NCBI GenBank assembly: GCA_905214305.1
Contig: CAJMLK010000018.1
Coordinates: 1 to 55,012, forward strand
Direction of reading: 5' to 3'
Origin: an uncultured bacterium
Lineage (GTDB): Bacteria > Desulfobacterota > Desulfovibrionia > Desulfovibrionales > Desulfovibrionaceae
Length of the DNA stretch: 55,012 nt
The position numbers were made by a program, and so were the translations under genes. Every line of letters begins with the position of its first letter. The stretch's first letter is position 1. The notes under the pieces are model-generated. The model did not search any database. It was not told the origin of the DNA and worked only from the letters and a program-made list of their open reading frames with translations. Positions 1 through 7,795 of the stretch are shown here, piece by piece.

Positions 1-297
1 GACACCAAACACCACGCACATATGTCCGCAGGATACCATCGGCAAAAAACGGACACAAGGAGCGTGAAAAAAATTACTGCTATTCCGCACGGTCACGCCA
101 TGCACTGCAATGACTGCCGCAAAGCCTCCACGTCTGGCGGGTCTATGCTGCTCCGCTGTTGCGTGCGGCGGCCGCACCGCAAAACAGGTTTTCAGGTGGA
201 ACCCCGCTGCGCAGCTTCGGGCACAACGGACCTGACCGCAAAACGCCGCAGCGCGGAACGGGCGAGCCACAAAACGCCGCAGCGCGCGAAAAGTTCC
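1..297. other. Non-coding or unassigned left edge
   Basis: I see no convincing gene here. Open frames on both strands have no usable ribosome binding site and no family motif. A 16-base direct repeat (AAAACGCCGCAGCGCG) occurs at 240-255 and again at 271-286, just beyond the 3' end of the lipoate ligase gene. No clear intrinsic terminator with a T-run is present. Confidence 0.4.
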
Positions 298-1281
298 TCA
301 GCGCACAAAAAATGCCGTCATGGTTTCGGCTTCGCAACCGCTGAAATACCGGCCCATGTCCAGCCGCCGCAAAATTTTCTCCAGCTCTTCCGGTTCCCGG
401 GGCGCACCCGCGAGGGTTTGCTCCAGCTCCTGAATGCCTTCCCCGGCATTGCAGAAAAAGTCGCCCAAAATCGCGCAGGAAGCAATGCGCCCCTGCTTCA
501 CATCAAGGCGCAGTTCAACCGTGCCCCAGTCAAAACGCTGCCGCTTGCGTTCGGTAAAGTTGGGCATGGCCCCGTAATTCCAGCTCCACTGGCGGTATTT
601 TTCGTCAGCAAGCCTGTGTGCCTCGGCCATGAGGCTTTCATCTACACTGCCGGGCCGCGTGGCACACCGCCCTGTCAGAGCCGCAACAAGTGCTTGCGTG
701 GTGCTGCCCGGCCGCCAGTATTCCGAAATATTGCCCACCCGTGAACGCACTGACGCCACGCCCTTGGAGCGCATCTTTTCCGGGTCAACGTTCAGGGCTT
801 CCACCAGCCGGTCAAAATTCACATCAATAAGCAGCGTGCCGTGGTGCAGCACCTTGCCCCGGCGCAGCATCTGCCCGCTGCCGGAAATTTTGCGCCCTTC
901 GGTTTCCACGTCGTTACGCCCGGAAATCCCGGCCCGCACGCCAAGGTCGGCCAGAGCTGCGCACACAGGCTCAAGGTAGCGCCGAAAATCCACCCTATCT
1001 CGACCGTTTGCGTGCTCGATAAAGGAAAAATTCAGATTGCCCGTGTCGTGATACACCGCCCCGCCGCCTGTGATGCGGCGTACAACCGGCAGATTTTCGC
1101 GCCGGATAAAGTCGGCGTTCACCTCGTCCACAGTGCATTGATGGCGGCCCACTATGACCGAAGGCCCGTTCTGCCACAGCAGAAAATACCCGGGATGCCC
1201 GTCCGGAAGCATCGTAAACAGCGCCTCTTCAAGCGCGAGGTTAAATGCGGGATCAAGGGTGGAAAAAGTAAGATGTTCCAT
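298..1281 (-). CDS. lplA: Lipoate-protein ligase A
   Basis: This 327-residue enzyme is predicted to activate free lipoate with ATP and attach it to a lysine on lipoyl domains such as glycine cleavage H protein or 2-oxoacid dehydrogenases, in the cytoplasm. Family hallmarks are visible: RRITGGGAVYHDTGN (the lipoate/adenylate-binding loop), GRHQCTVDEVN, and GRKISGSGQ with the lysine expected to contact the adenylate. The length fits the family. I chose the start at 1281 because GGAGG sits 5 nt upstream; the longer reading to 1389 adds 36 residues with no family resemblance. It lies downstream of pstB on the same strand but 352 bp away, so it probably has its own promoter. No lipoyl acceptor protein is encoded in the window. 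Confidence 0.93.
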   Translation of the reverse strand: MEHLTFSTLDPAFNLALEEALFTMLPDGHPGYFLLWQNGPSVIVGRHQCTVDEVNADFIRRENLPVVRRITGGGAVYHDTGNLNFSFIEHANGRDRVDFRRYLEPVCAALADLGVRAGISGRNDVETEGRKISGSGQMLRRGKVLHHGTLLIDVNFDRLVEALNVDPEKMRSKGVASVRSRVGNISEYWRPGSTTQALVAALTGRCATRPGSVDESLMAEAHRLADEKYRQWSWNYGAMPNFTERKRQRFDWGTVELRLDVKQGRIASCAILGDFFCNAGEGIQELEQTLAGAPREPEELEKILRRLDMGRYFSGCEAETMTAFFVR

Positions 1282-1633
1282 GCGGCCTCCATCAGGACAA
1301 TGCCGCGCTTCAGGTGGCAAGGTCAAGGGAACAGCGGACAATTTCAAAATTATCAGCAAAATTATCGACACATTTCCGGCAAGTACCATGACATTTCAAG
1401 TCCCGCGCGGCACGGTTGACCCGTATTGCACAATACAGCCCGCCCCCTCGGCGGCCGCGCTTCTGAAAAAAGAATATTTTCAAACTTTCAACGTTGTTAC
1501 TACAGCATTTGCCAGCACCCCCATATGCATCTACTGCTGGCGGCGTGGGCCAGCCCGCGCAAATCCCGCAGGCGTTCAACGCCGCAATGCCCCTGAAGCG
1601 CGCCAAAGGCGGCTGACAGCCCGGCAGATTTTG
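1282..1633. other. Intergenic region upstream of lplA
   Basis: No gene is supported here. On the minus strand the decamer GATAATTTTG occurs twice in direct repeat 12 bp apart (1345-1354 and 1357-1366), about 65-85 bp upstream of the lplA start. It could be part of a promoter or an operator. The pstB gene ends into this region without a clear T-run terminator. Confidence 0.4.
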
Positions 1634-2431
1634 CTATGAGGCCTGTGGCGAGTCCGCCGTTATTTCGGGGAGCGTCCGGGCCAGCACCCGGCCCAGCGTG
1701 GCGGCATCAGTCCCGCCCCGTTCGAACTGTTGTCGCACGCAGCCATCGGCCACCACAATGAGCCGCTCTCCAAGGCGCACGGCCTGCTGCGGATGGTGCG
1801 TAACAACCACGAGCGGATATTGCCCCGCAAGACGCAGCAAAAGGTCCTCTATCTGCGCCGTGGCGTGAACGTCCAGTGAAGCTGTGGGCTCATCAAGAAG
1901 CAGCACGGCAGGTTCCAGTGCCAACGCGCGGGCAAGGCAAAGCCGTTGCTGCTGCCCGCCGGAAAGTGCGGCGGCGCTGGAGTTCAGGCGGTCTTTGACC
2001 TCGTCCCACAGGCCCACATTTTTAAGGGCATGCTCGGCCCTGCGGCGACACGGGGCTTCGGGCAGCCCCGCTACCACAGCCAGCGGCAGCATGAGATTGC
2101 GTTCCACGCTGACGGGCAGCACATTAGGCGTCTGAAAAACCATGCCCACGCGACTGCGCAGCAGGGCCAGAGGTGGCACGTTCACTCCGGGAGCGGGATA
2201 CACCGGCTCAAGCCCGTGCCCCAGATCAAGCTCTACCCGTCCCGAAGTACGGCAATGGGGAAAGGTTTCATTCAGACGGTTCAAGGCCCGCAGCAAGGTT
2301 GTCTTGCCCGAACCGGAGCGCCCGGCAAGCACCGTGATGCCCCGCGCCGGGATTTCAAGGGACACATGGTGCAGAATTTCCCGGCGGCCAAAGCTCACAC
2401 AAAGATCGTCAATACGACCGGCAATGCTCAT
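1634..2431 (-). CDS. pstB: Phosphate ABC transporter ATP-binding protein PstB
   Basis: ATPase subunit (265 aa) of the high-affinity phosphate importer. Visible motifs are the Walker A loop GRSGSGKTTLL near residue 40, the ABC signature LSGGQQQRLCLARAL, the Walker B segment VLLLDEPTASLD and the switch histidine in VVVTHHPQQ. The start at 2431 has AGGGAG upstream, and its ATGA overlaps the stop codon of pstA by 4 bp, so translation is probably coupled. The ALNRLNE stretch after Walker A matches PstB-type ATPases, and the position after pstS-pstC-pstA fixes the substrate. A longer upstream reading to 2482 lies inside pstA and is rejected. Confidence 0.92.
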   Translation of the reverse strand: MSIAGRIDDLCVSFGRREILHHVSLEIPARGITVLAGRSGSGKTTLLRALNRLNETFPHCRTSGRVELDLGHGLEPVYPAPGVNVPPLALLRSRVGMVFQTPNVLPVSVERNLMLPLAVVAGLPEAPCRRRAEHALKNVGLWDEVKDRLNSSAAALSGGQQQRLCLARALALEPAVLLLDEPTASLDVHATAQIEDLLLRLAGQYPLVVVTHHPQQAVRLGERLIVVADGCVRQQFERGGTDAATLGRVLARTLPEITADSPQAS

Positions 2432-3315
2432 GATGCTCCCTGCCAGCGACGGCGGAAACGCGCTTCCATGCGGCGGGCGCAAAAAAGCAGCAGTGATGAC
2501 AGCAAAAGCAGCACCAGAGCTGCACCAAAACCCCGCATCAGTTCATCATTATCCTGATATTGCGCTGCCGTATAAAAAATGGAAAACGGCAGGGCCTCAA
2601 ACTTGTCGCCCAGACCGGCGGGCAGCCCGGCATTGGCAACAACCCCCGTGAGCATGATGACCGCCGTGTCCTCCGCCGCCCTGCCCATTGCCAGAATAAT
2701 GCCGCCCCAGATGCCGGGCGCTGCGGCGGGCAGCAAAAGTCGCCGCGCGAGCTGCCGCCGGGTAAAGCCAAGGGCCGTGCCGGTAAGCCGCAGACTGTCG
2801 GGAACAGCCTCCAGCGCCTCGCATGTGGCCGTCACCAGCACGGGCAGAATCAGCAGGGCAAGGCAGCAGGCCGCCAGCAACAGCGAAGTGTTGGCCGCGG
2901 GTGCAAGGGAATGGCGTAAAAACAGTATGAGCGTAAAGCCGAACAGCCCCATAACAATGGAGGGCGTGCCTGCCAGCACGTCCATTGCCAGACGGATGCG
3001 CGCAGCCTGACGCGGCGGAGCAAATTCCGCCAGATACAGACCGCAGCCCACTCCGGGAAAAAGCGCAAGAAGCATGGTCAGGCCCACAAGGTGCAAAGTT
3101 CCGGCGCAGGCAGGCCACAGGCCATCCCACACGGGACGGCGGCCAAGCAGGGCATCCAGAGGCGGCACATGGTCAAAAAACAGCGTTGTCCCCAGCTGGG
3201 GCAAGCCTTTAACCAGCAGAAAAGCCAGCAGAAAAAGCACGGCAAAGCAGGGAACGAGAGCGCAGCAGCGCAACAGCCAGCGGAGCGGAGCCTGCGGAAG
3301 CTGACCGTACCTCAC
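2428..3315 (-). CDS. pstA: Phosphate ABC transporter permease PstA
   Basis: Inner-membrane permease (295 aa) with about six hydrophobic segments. The cytoplasmic-loop region DVLAGTPSIVMGLFGF matches the PstA signature for contact with PstB, and the GTALGFTRRQ segment is the EAA-like loop. The start codon is GTG at 3315, preceded by GGAGG at a suitable distance; its GTGA overlaps the pstC stop by 4 bp. The gene in turn overlaps pstB by 4 bp. It forms the translocation channel with PstC. Confidence 0.93.
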   Translation of the reverse strand: MRYGQLPQAPLRWLLRCCALVPCFAVLFLLAFLLVKGLPQLGTTLFFDHVPPLDALLGRRPVWDGLWPACAGTLHLVGLTMLLALFPGVGCGLYLAEFAPPRQAARIRLAMDVLAGTPSIVMGLFGFTLILFLRHSLAPAANTSLLLAACCLALLILPVLVTATCEALEAVPDSLRLTGTALGFTRRQLARRLLLPAAAPGIWGGIILAMGRAAEDTAVIMLTGVVANAGLPAGLGDKFEALPFSIFYTAAQYQDNDELMRGFGAALVLLLLSSLLLFCARRMEARFRRRWQGAS

Positions 3316-4268
3316 GCCGCACCTCCGGAGGCCACGGCAGAATCGTCGCGAAGCCGCACCAGACGGCGCAATACGAGGCTTGCCCCCGTGTTCACCGCCA
3401 GAAGCACAAGGCCTGCCGCAAAAAGGGAGTTATAGGCCGCCCCGCCCACTTCGTTGGCCGTTACCAGAGCCATGTGTGCGGTAAGGCTGCGCATGCTCTC
3501 GGCAAGACCGCCGGGAACCTGGGTGGCGTTGCCCGCCAGCATGAGAGGAATGAGCGTATCGCCCACGGCCCTGCCAAAGCCCAGCACTGCGGCGCTGGCA
3601 AGGGTACGGCCCGATCCGGGCAGAACAAACAGGCGCAGCAGGTCAAGACGGCTGAAGCCCAGAGCAAGCCCCCAGGGACAGAGACGCTCCAGCCGGGGCC
3701 GCAATCCGGCCATGAGAATGAGCACCATGGTGGGCAAAACCAGCAGTACCAGCATGGCCGCCGCCGAGGCGAGGCACATGCCCGTGCCGCCCAGCAGATT
3801 ACGGGCCAGAGGTGTAAGCAGAAAAACGGCGGCAAAGCCATAAACAACGGTGGGGATCGTTGTCATGAAACGGATCAGGGCATTGACAAGGCGTGTCAGG
3901 GGACGCGCCAGAGCATGCTCTTCAGTAAGCAGCCAGCAGGCCAGCCCCACGGCCAAAGGCCAGCCCAGGCCCAGAGCCAGTGCGGCAAGGGCCAGTGAGC
4001 CAACGCACATGGGCAGAATGCCGAACCGCCCGTCAGATGGCCGCCACAGCCAGTCCAGAGGGGTTCCGGCCCCTGGCGACGCAATGGCCGGCAAGGCCGC
4101 TGTCAGCAGCATCATGAAAAGCAGAACCACGGCCAGCACTGCCAGCCATGCGGCCAGCAGCAAAAACAGCCCGGGGCTGTCCGTATGGTCCGGCGTGCGA
4201 GGAGCCGCAGCCGGAAGCGCCGCAGCGCTTCCGGCCTGACGGGCGAAAAACGCCCTATTTTTTGACAT
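3312..4268 (-). CDS. pstC: Phosphate ABC transporter permease PstC
   Basis: Second permease (318 aa) of the phosphate importer. After a hydrophilic Ala/Pro-rich N-terminal stretch of about 35 residues come six or so membrane segments. MTTIPTVVYGFAAVFLL is the PstC permease motif, and GLALGFSRLDLLRLFVLPG is the EAA-like loop that docks PstB. The start at 4268 lies inside the last codons of pstS (14 bp overlap) and has only a weak ribosome binding site, so it is likely translated by coupling from pstS. A longer reading to 4358 runs deep into pstS and is rejected. Confidence 0.9.
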   Translation of the reverse strand: MSKNRAFFARQAGSAAALPAAAPRTPDHTDSPGLFLLLAAWLAVLAVVLLFMMLLTAALPAIASPGAGTPLDWLWRPSDGRFGILPMCVGSLALAALALGLGWPLAVGLACWLLTEEHALARPLTRLVNALIRFMTTIPTVVYGFAAVFLLTPLARNLLGGTGMCLASAAAMLVLLVLPTMVLILMAGLRPRLERLCPWGLALGFSRLDLLRLFVLPGSGRTLASAAVLGFGRAVGDTLIPLMLAGNATQVPGGLAESMRSLTAHMALVTANEVGGAAYNSLFAAGLVLLAVNTGASLVLRRLVRLRDDSAVASGGAA

Positions 4269-5091
4269 AGGGGATGTAGCCCGCGTCGGACACGATCTTT
4301 TGCCCGGCGGGAGTGAAAATATAGTCCACAAATGCCTTGACGATGCCTTGCGGTTCACCCTTGGTGTTCATGTACAGCAGGCGCGTGACCTTGTACTTGC
4401 CTGAAGCGGCATTCTCCTGACTGGGAGCCACACCGTCGATGCAAATTCCCTTGATGCTGTCATCCAGATGCCCGATGCCCACATAGCCGATGGCGTTGGG
4501 ATCCTGACTGATGGCCGTTTTCATGGCCCCATTGGAGCTGATCACATTGGCCTTGATGGAGGGCGCGTCCTTGTCCACGGCGCGGTCTTCAAAGGTTTCA
4601 CGCGTTCCGCTGCCATCCTCACGCACATAGACGGATATGGGAGCGTCAACGCCGCCCACTTCTTTCCAGTTTTCTATCTTGCCGGAAAAAATATCCCTTA
4701 TCTGTTCCCTTGTCAGCTCTGCGACCCTGTTGGCCGGATTGACGGCCACGGCTACGCCGTCAATGGCAAAGGGAAAGGTCACAAGACCATACTTTTCCAC
4801 TTCCGCCGGCTTGAGGGCGCGGCCGGTATTGCCGATCTGCACAATGCCCTCGCCCACTTTCTGCACGCCCACGCCGGAACCGCCCCCTGCCACAGTAATG
4901 CGGATGTCGGGGCTAACAGCCATAATCTGTCTGGCGGCCTCTTTCATAACAGAGATGTGTGCCGTGCCGCCCGCAATATCCACTACCCCTTTCTGCCCTT
5001 TAAAAGCGTCCAGCGGGGCGGAGGGCGAAGCGGCAAAGGCCGTGCCCAGGCCGCACATCAGCAGAACAGCCGCAAGAATTCCACGTTTCAT
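4255..5091 (-). CDS. pstS: Periplasmic phosphate-binding protein PstS
   Basis: Substrate-binding protein (278 aa) of the phosphate importer. A Sec signal peptide spans residues 1-20 (cleavage after AFA). The mature protein shows the phosphate-loop features AGGGSGVGVQ and REDGSGTRETF, which match the PBP-like family that binds fully dehydrated phosphate. It lacks a lipobox, so it should be a soluble periplasmic protein. AGGAG lies upstream of the ATG. It is the first gene of the pstS-pstC-pstA-pstB operon; no phoU, phoB or phoR is nearby. Confidence 0.94.
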   Translation of the reverse strand: MKRGILAAVLLMCGLGTAFAASPSAPLDAFKGQKGVVDIAGGTAHISVMKEAARQIMAVSPDIRITVAGGGSGVGVQKVGEGIVQIGNTGRALKPAEVEKYGLVTFPFAIDGVAVAVNPANRVAELTREQIRDIFSGKIENWKEVGGVDAPISVYVREDGSGTRETFEDRAVDKDAPSIKANVISSNGAMKTAISQDPNAIGYVGIGHLDDSIKGICIDGVAPSQENAASGKYKVTRLLYMNTKGEPQGIVKAFVDYIFTPAGQKIVSDAGYIPYVKK

Positions 5092-5550
5092 GACAGTCTC
5101 CTAAAGTTAGCGTGAACAAAAAGCGCGGACGCACCACGCAGTGTACAGCAACAGACGCGACCACGTCGCCGGGAGTCGGATGGAAAAAAGGAAAGCCGCC
5201 CTCGCGGCGCAGTACGAAAACCGCCCGCTAACCGAGCAAGGGAGACATCCAGCCCCACCCGACAGACGGTCAGGTGACGCCAGAAAAAAAGAACAGAGGT
5301 TCACGGGCGGCCACAGCCGCCTCATGCGGCATATTGCCCCCATTGGTCGTGAAAGCCGCCAGCGCGGCATGGCCGGTGCTTCGTGGAGAAGCCGCATGGA
5401 ACCTGAAGGGAATGCTCATATCTCGGGTCTATCCGATGGACGGAAACCGGTCAAGCCGCACCGGAAGCCGCGCCGGAATACGCGCCGCCGCCCGCTCCGC
5501 CGGGACGCTTCTGTGCCGGACCAAAACGCACGGGCAGGCCAGAAAAAATC
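5092..5550. other. Intergenic region upstream of the pst operon
   Basis: This 459 bp region separates the pst operon from tatD; both are read leftwards. It must hold the pst promoter, but I cannot point to a convincing -35/-10 pair or Pho-box repeat by eye. Open frames here (for example 5107-5397 minus and 5141-5590 plus) are Arg-rich, lack ribosome binding sites and look like GC-bias artefacts. Confidence 0.4.
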
Positions 5551-6372
5551 TTACAGGCCAAAAAAACGTCTGGCATTCACGCCGCACTGACGCCAAAGCT
5601 CTTCAGCGTCCTGTGCGCGCGCCTCCGCCACAGCCCGCGCGGTAAACACGGTAAAGGCAGGCTCGTTGCGCTTGCCGCGCCAGGGTACGGGGGCAAGGTA
5701 CGGAGCGTCCGTTTCCAGCATAAGGCGGTCAGAAGGAATGCAGGCCACGGCTGCGCGCAGTTCTTCATTGGCCCTGTAGGTCACGGGGCCGGGTACGGAC
5801 ACGTGCCAGCCGTTGCCTATTATGCGGCGGGCCAGATCAGGCCCCTTGCCAAAGCAGTGCCACAACAGCGGATACCCGGCAAAACCCTGCGACTCAAGAA
5901 CCATGAGTGTTTCTTCCTCCGCCTCGCGGCAGTGGATCACTACAGGGCGCTCCAGTTCACGGGCCAGCCTGAGCTGGGCAACAAAAACCTCGTACTGCAC
6001 CTCACGGGGGCAATCGTCCCAGTAAAAATCCAGCCCGATTTCGCCCACGGCCTTGAGGCGCGGCTCTTCCGCAAAAGCACGGCGCATGGCTTCGATAACC
6101 TCGGGCGTGCAGTCGCGGCCGTGGCAGGGGTGAACGCCAAGCAAAAAGAAGACCTGGGGATGGTCCGCAAAATAATGCCGCCGTGCGGCGAAGTGGTCGG
6201 GGCTGAGAAACACGTTGCCCACATGGCTGACGCCGCAGGCTACGGCCCTTTCAAGCACGGCCTCGCGGTCCAGGTCAAACTCCTCGCCGTCAAGGTGGGC
6301 GTGGCTGTCGACGCCTTCCGGCGGCAAGGGGACGGAAACGGGATCAATGCGGTTTGTGGATTTTTTCGACAT
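5551..6372 (-). CDS. TatD family metal-dependent deoxyribonuclease
   Basis: TIM-barrel hydrolase of 273 aa, predicted to cleave DNA (3'-5' exonuclease activity in E. coli TatD) with two metal ions. The metal ligands are visible: VDSHAHLD (HxH) near residue 21, the glutamate in AVGEIGLDFYW, the histidine in VVIHCREA, the histidine in LLWHCFGKG and the aspartate in LMLETDAPYL. The length matches the TatD/YcfH/YjjV group, and the sequence alone does not separate those paralogues. It appears to be monocistronic. Confidence 0.9.
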   Translation of the reverse strand: MSKKSTNRIDPVSVPLPPEGVDSHAHLDGEEFDLDREAVLERAVACGVSHVGNVFLSPDHFAARRHYFADHPQVFFLLGVHPCHGRDCTPEVIEAMRRAFAEEPRLKAVGEIGLDFYWDDCPREVQYEVFVAQLRLARELERPVVIHCREAEEETLMVLESQGFAGYPLLWHCFGKGPDLARRIIGNGWHVSVPGPVTYRANEELRAAVACIPSDRLMLETDAPYLAPVPWRGKRNEPAFTVFTARAVAEARAQDAEELWRQCGVNARRFFGL

Positions 6373-6483
6373 GCTTACCTCGCGCCGTTACATACCAACG
6401 AGTGCCGCCGAGGGCAAGGCCCGGCAGCAACAGCATTGCCAAGACAGAACAATGGGGATATGATGTAACGGTTTTGTTATCGT

Positions 6484-6519
6484 AGAGCATTTTCGCATTG
6501 AGGATATCCATTCTCAATG
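6484..6519. repeat. Dispersed intergenic palindromic repeat, copy A
   Basis: The unit begins with AGAGCATTTT and carries the inverted repeat CATTGAG (6496-6502) / CTCAATG (6513-6519). It belongs to the same family as the units at 6605, 13011, 26936, 29464, 29617 and 29829. Confidence 0.7.
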
Positions 6520-6604
6520 TTTGCAAAACGCCCGCTTCGGCGCGTAAACGCGCAAACAAATTGCGCTTACGCCTCCACGGCGGGCGTCTGCTCACGCAGC
6601 CGCC

Positions 6605-6669
6605 AGAGCAATTTCAAAGTGAAGTTGCTCCAGAAACATTTTAACTTTGAGAACATGCATGCTCAAAGT
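6605..6669. repeat. Dispersed intergenic palindromic repeat, copy B (two hairpins)
   Basis: First hairpin: GAGCAA (6606-6611) pairs with TTGCTC (6625-6630). Second hairpin: ACTTTGAG (6644-6651) pairs with CTCAAAGT (6662-6669). The two lie 13 bp apart, so the element could fold as a double stem-loop in RNA or as cruciforms in DNA. Confidence 0.7.
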
Positions 6670-6812
6670 CATACTTTGCGCACTGCGGTGCATCTGCGCC
6701 AACAGAGTGTACTTGCGCCTTTGTGGCGGGCGACTGACAAAGCAGCCGCAGGAACAGATTCAAGGCAACATTGCTTCACGTTTGATCTAACACCACTTTT
6801 TCCGGGGGAAAT

Positions 6813-7769
6813 ATGCATCTCCGTAAACGTATACTGGTCACAGGCGGTTCGGGCTTTCTCGGTTCGCACCTGTGCGAAAGACTGCTCAATGAAGGACATG
6901 AAGTTCTTTGCGTGGACAACTTCTTTTCCAGCGCCCGCGCCAATGTTGAAGAATTTCTCGACAACAGACGGTTTGAGCTGATCCGCCATGATGTAACCTT
7001 TCCCCTGTATGTGGAAGTGGACGAAATCTACAATCTGGCCTGCCCGGCCTCTCCCATCCATTACCAGCACGACCCGGTGCAGACCATCAAGACCTGCGTT
7101 CACGGGGCCATCAATATGCTGGGCCTTGCAAAAAGGGTCAAGGCGCGCATCTATCAGGCGTCTACCAGCGAAGTGTACGGCGACCCCGAAATACACCCGC
7201 AGACCGAAGACTACTGGGGCCACGTAAACCCCAACGGCATCCGCTCGTGCTACGATGAAGGCAAACGCTGCGCCGAGGCCCTGTTTTTCTCCTACTGGCG
7301 CCAGAGCGGCCTGCCCATCAAGGTGGGGCGCATCTTCAATACCTATGGCCCCAAAATGCACCCCAACGACGGGCGCGTGGTATCCAACTTTATCATTCAG
7401 GCGCTCAAGGGCCAGCCCATCACCATTTATGGCGACGGCAGCCAGACGCGCTCTTTCTGCTATGTGGACGACCTTATCGAATGCATGGTGCGCCTCATGG
7501 CTTCGCCCGAAGACTTCATCGGCCCGATGAACATGGGCAACCCCGGCGAATTTACCATTCGCGAGCTGGCAGAAAAAGTTGTGGAAATGACCGGCAGCAA
7601 GTCCGTGATCAGCTACGAGCCGCTGCCCGGCGATGACCCCAAACAGCGGCGGCCCGACATTACCCTGGCACGAGAAAAACTTGGCTGGGAACCGCAGGTC
7701 AAGCTGGAAGACGGTCTGAAAAAAACCATCGCCTACTTTGACAGCATGTTAAAACTGGGCATGGCCTGA
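6813..7769 (+). CDS. UDP-glucuronate decarboxylase (UXS), SDR-family NAD-dependent epimerase/decarboxylase
   Basis: Extended short-chain dehydrogenase of 318 aa predicted to convert UDP-glucuronate to UDP-xylose using bound NAD. The Rossmann motif GGSGFLG is at residues 11-17, the active-site triad includes the Ser/Thr stretch QASTSEVYGD and Y147xxxK151 (CYDEGKR), and RIFNTYGP and QTRSFCYVDDL match the UXS/dTDP-glucose dehydratase group. The segments NLACPASPIHYQ and DPEIHPQTE are typical of UXS. GGGGGA precedes the ATG. It stands alone, with no glycan cluster beside it, just upstream of ehrA and separated by 26 bp. Confidence 0.88.
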   Translation: MHLRKRILVTGGSGFLGSHLCERLLNEGHEVLCVDNFFSSARANVEEFLDNRRFELIRHDVTFPLYVEVDEIYNLACPASPIHYQHDPVQTIKTCVHGAINMLGLAKRVKARIYQASTSEVYGDPEIHPQTEDYWGHVNPNGIRSCYDEGKRCAEALFFSYWRQSGLPIKVGRIFNTYGPKMHPNDGRVVSNFIIQALKGQPITIYGDGSQTRSFCYVDDLIECMVRLMASPEDFIGPMNMGNPGEFTIRELAEKVVEMTGSKSVISYEPLPGDDPKQRRPDITLAREKLGWEPQVKLEDGLKKTIAYFDSMLKLGMA

Positions 7770-7795
7770 CCCTTGCCCGAAAGCCAACCTATGCC

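Larger units (their letters stand above)
6373..6812. other. Repeat-bearing intergenic region upstream of the UXS gene
   Basis: A 440 bp non-coding interval between divergent tatD and the epimerase/decarboxylase gene. It holds at least three imperfect palindromes of the dispersed AGAGCA family (annotated separately at 6484-6519 and 6605-6669), separated by GC-rich spacer. No open frame with a credible start is present. Confidence 0.6.
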
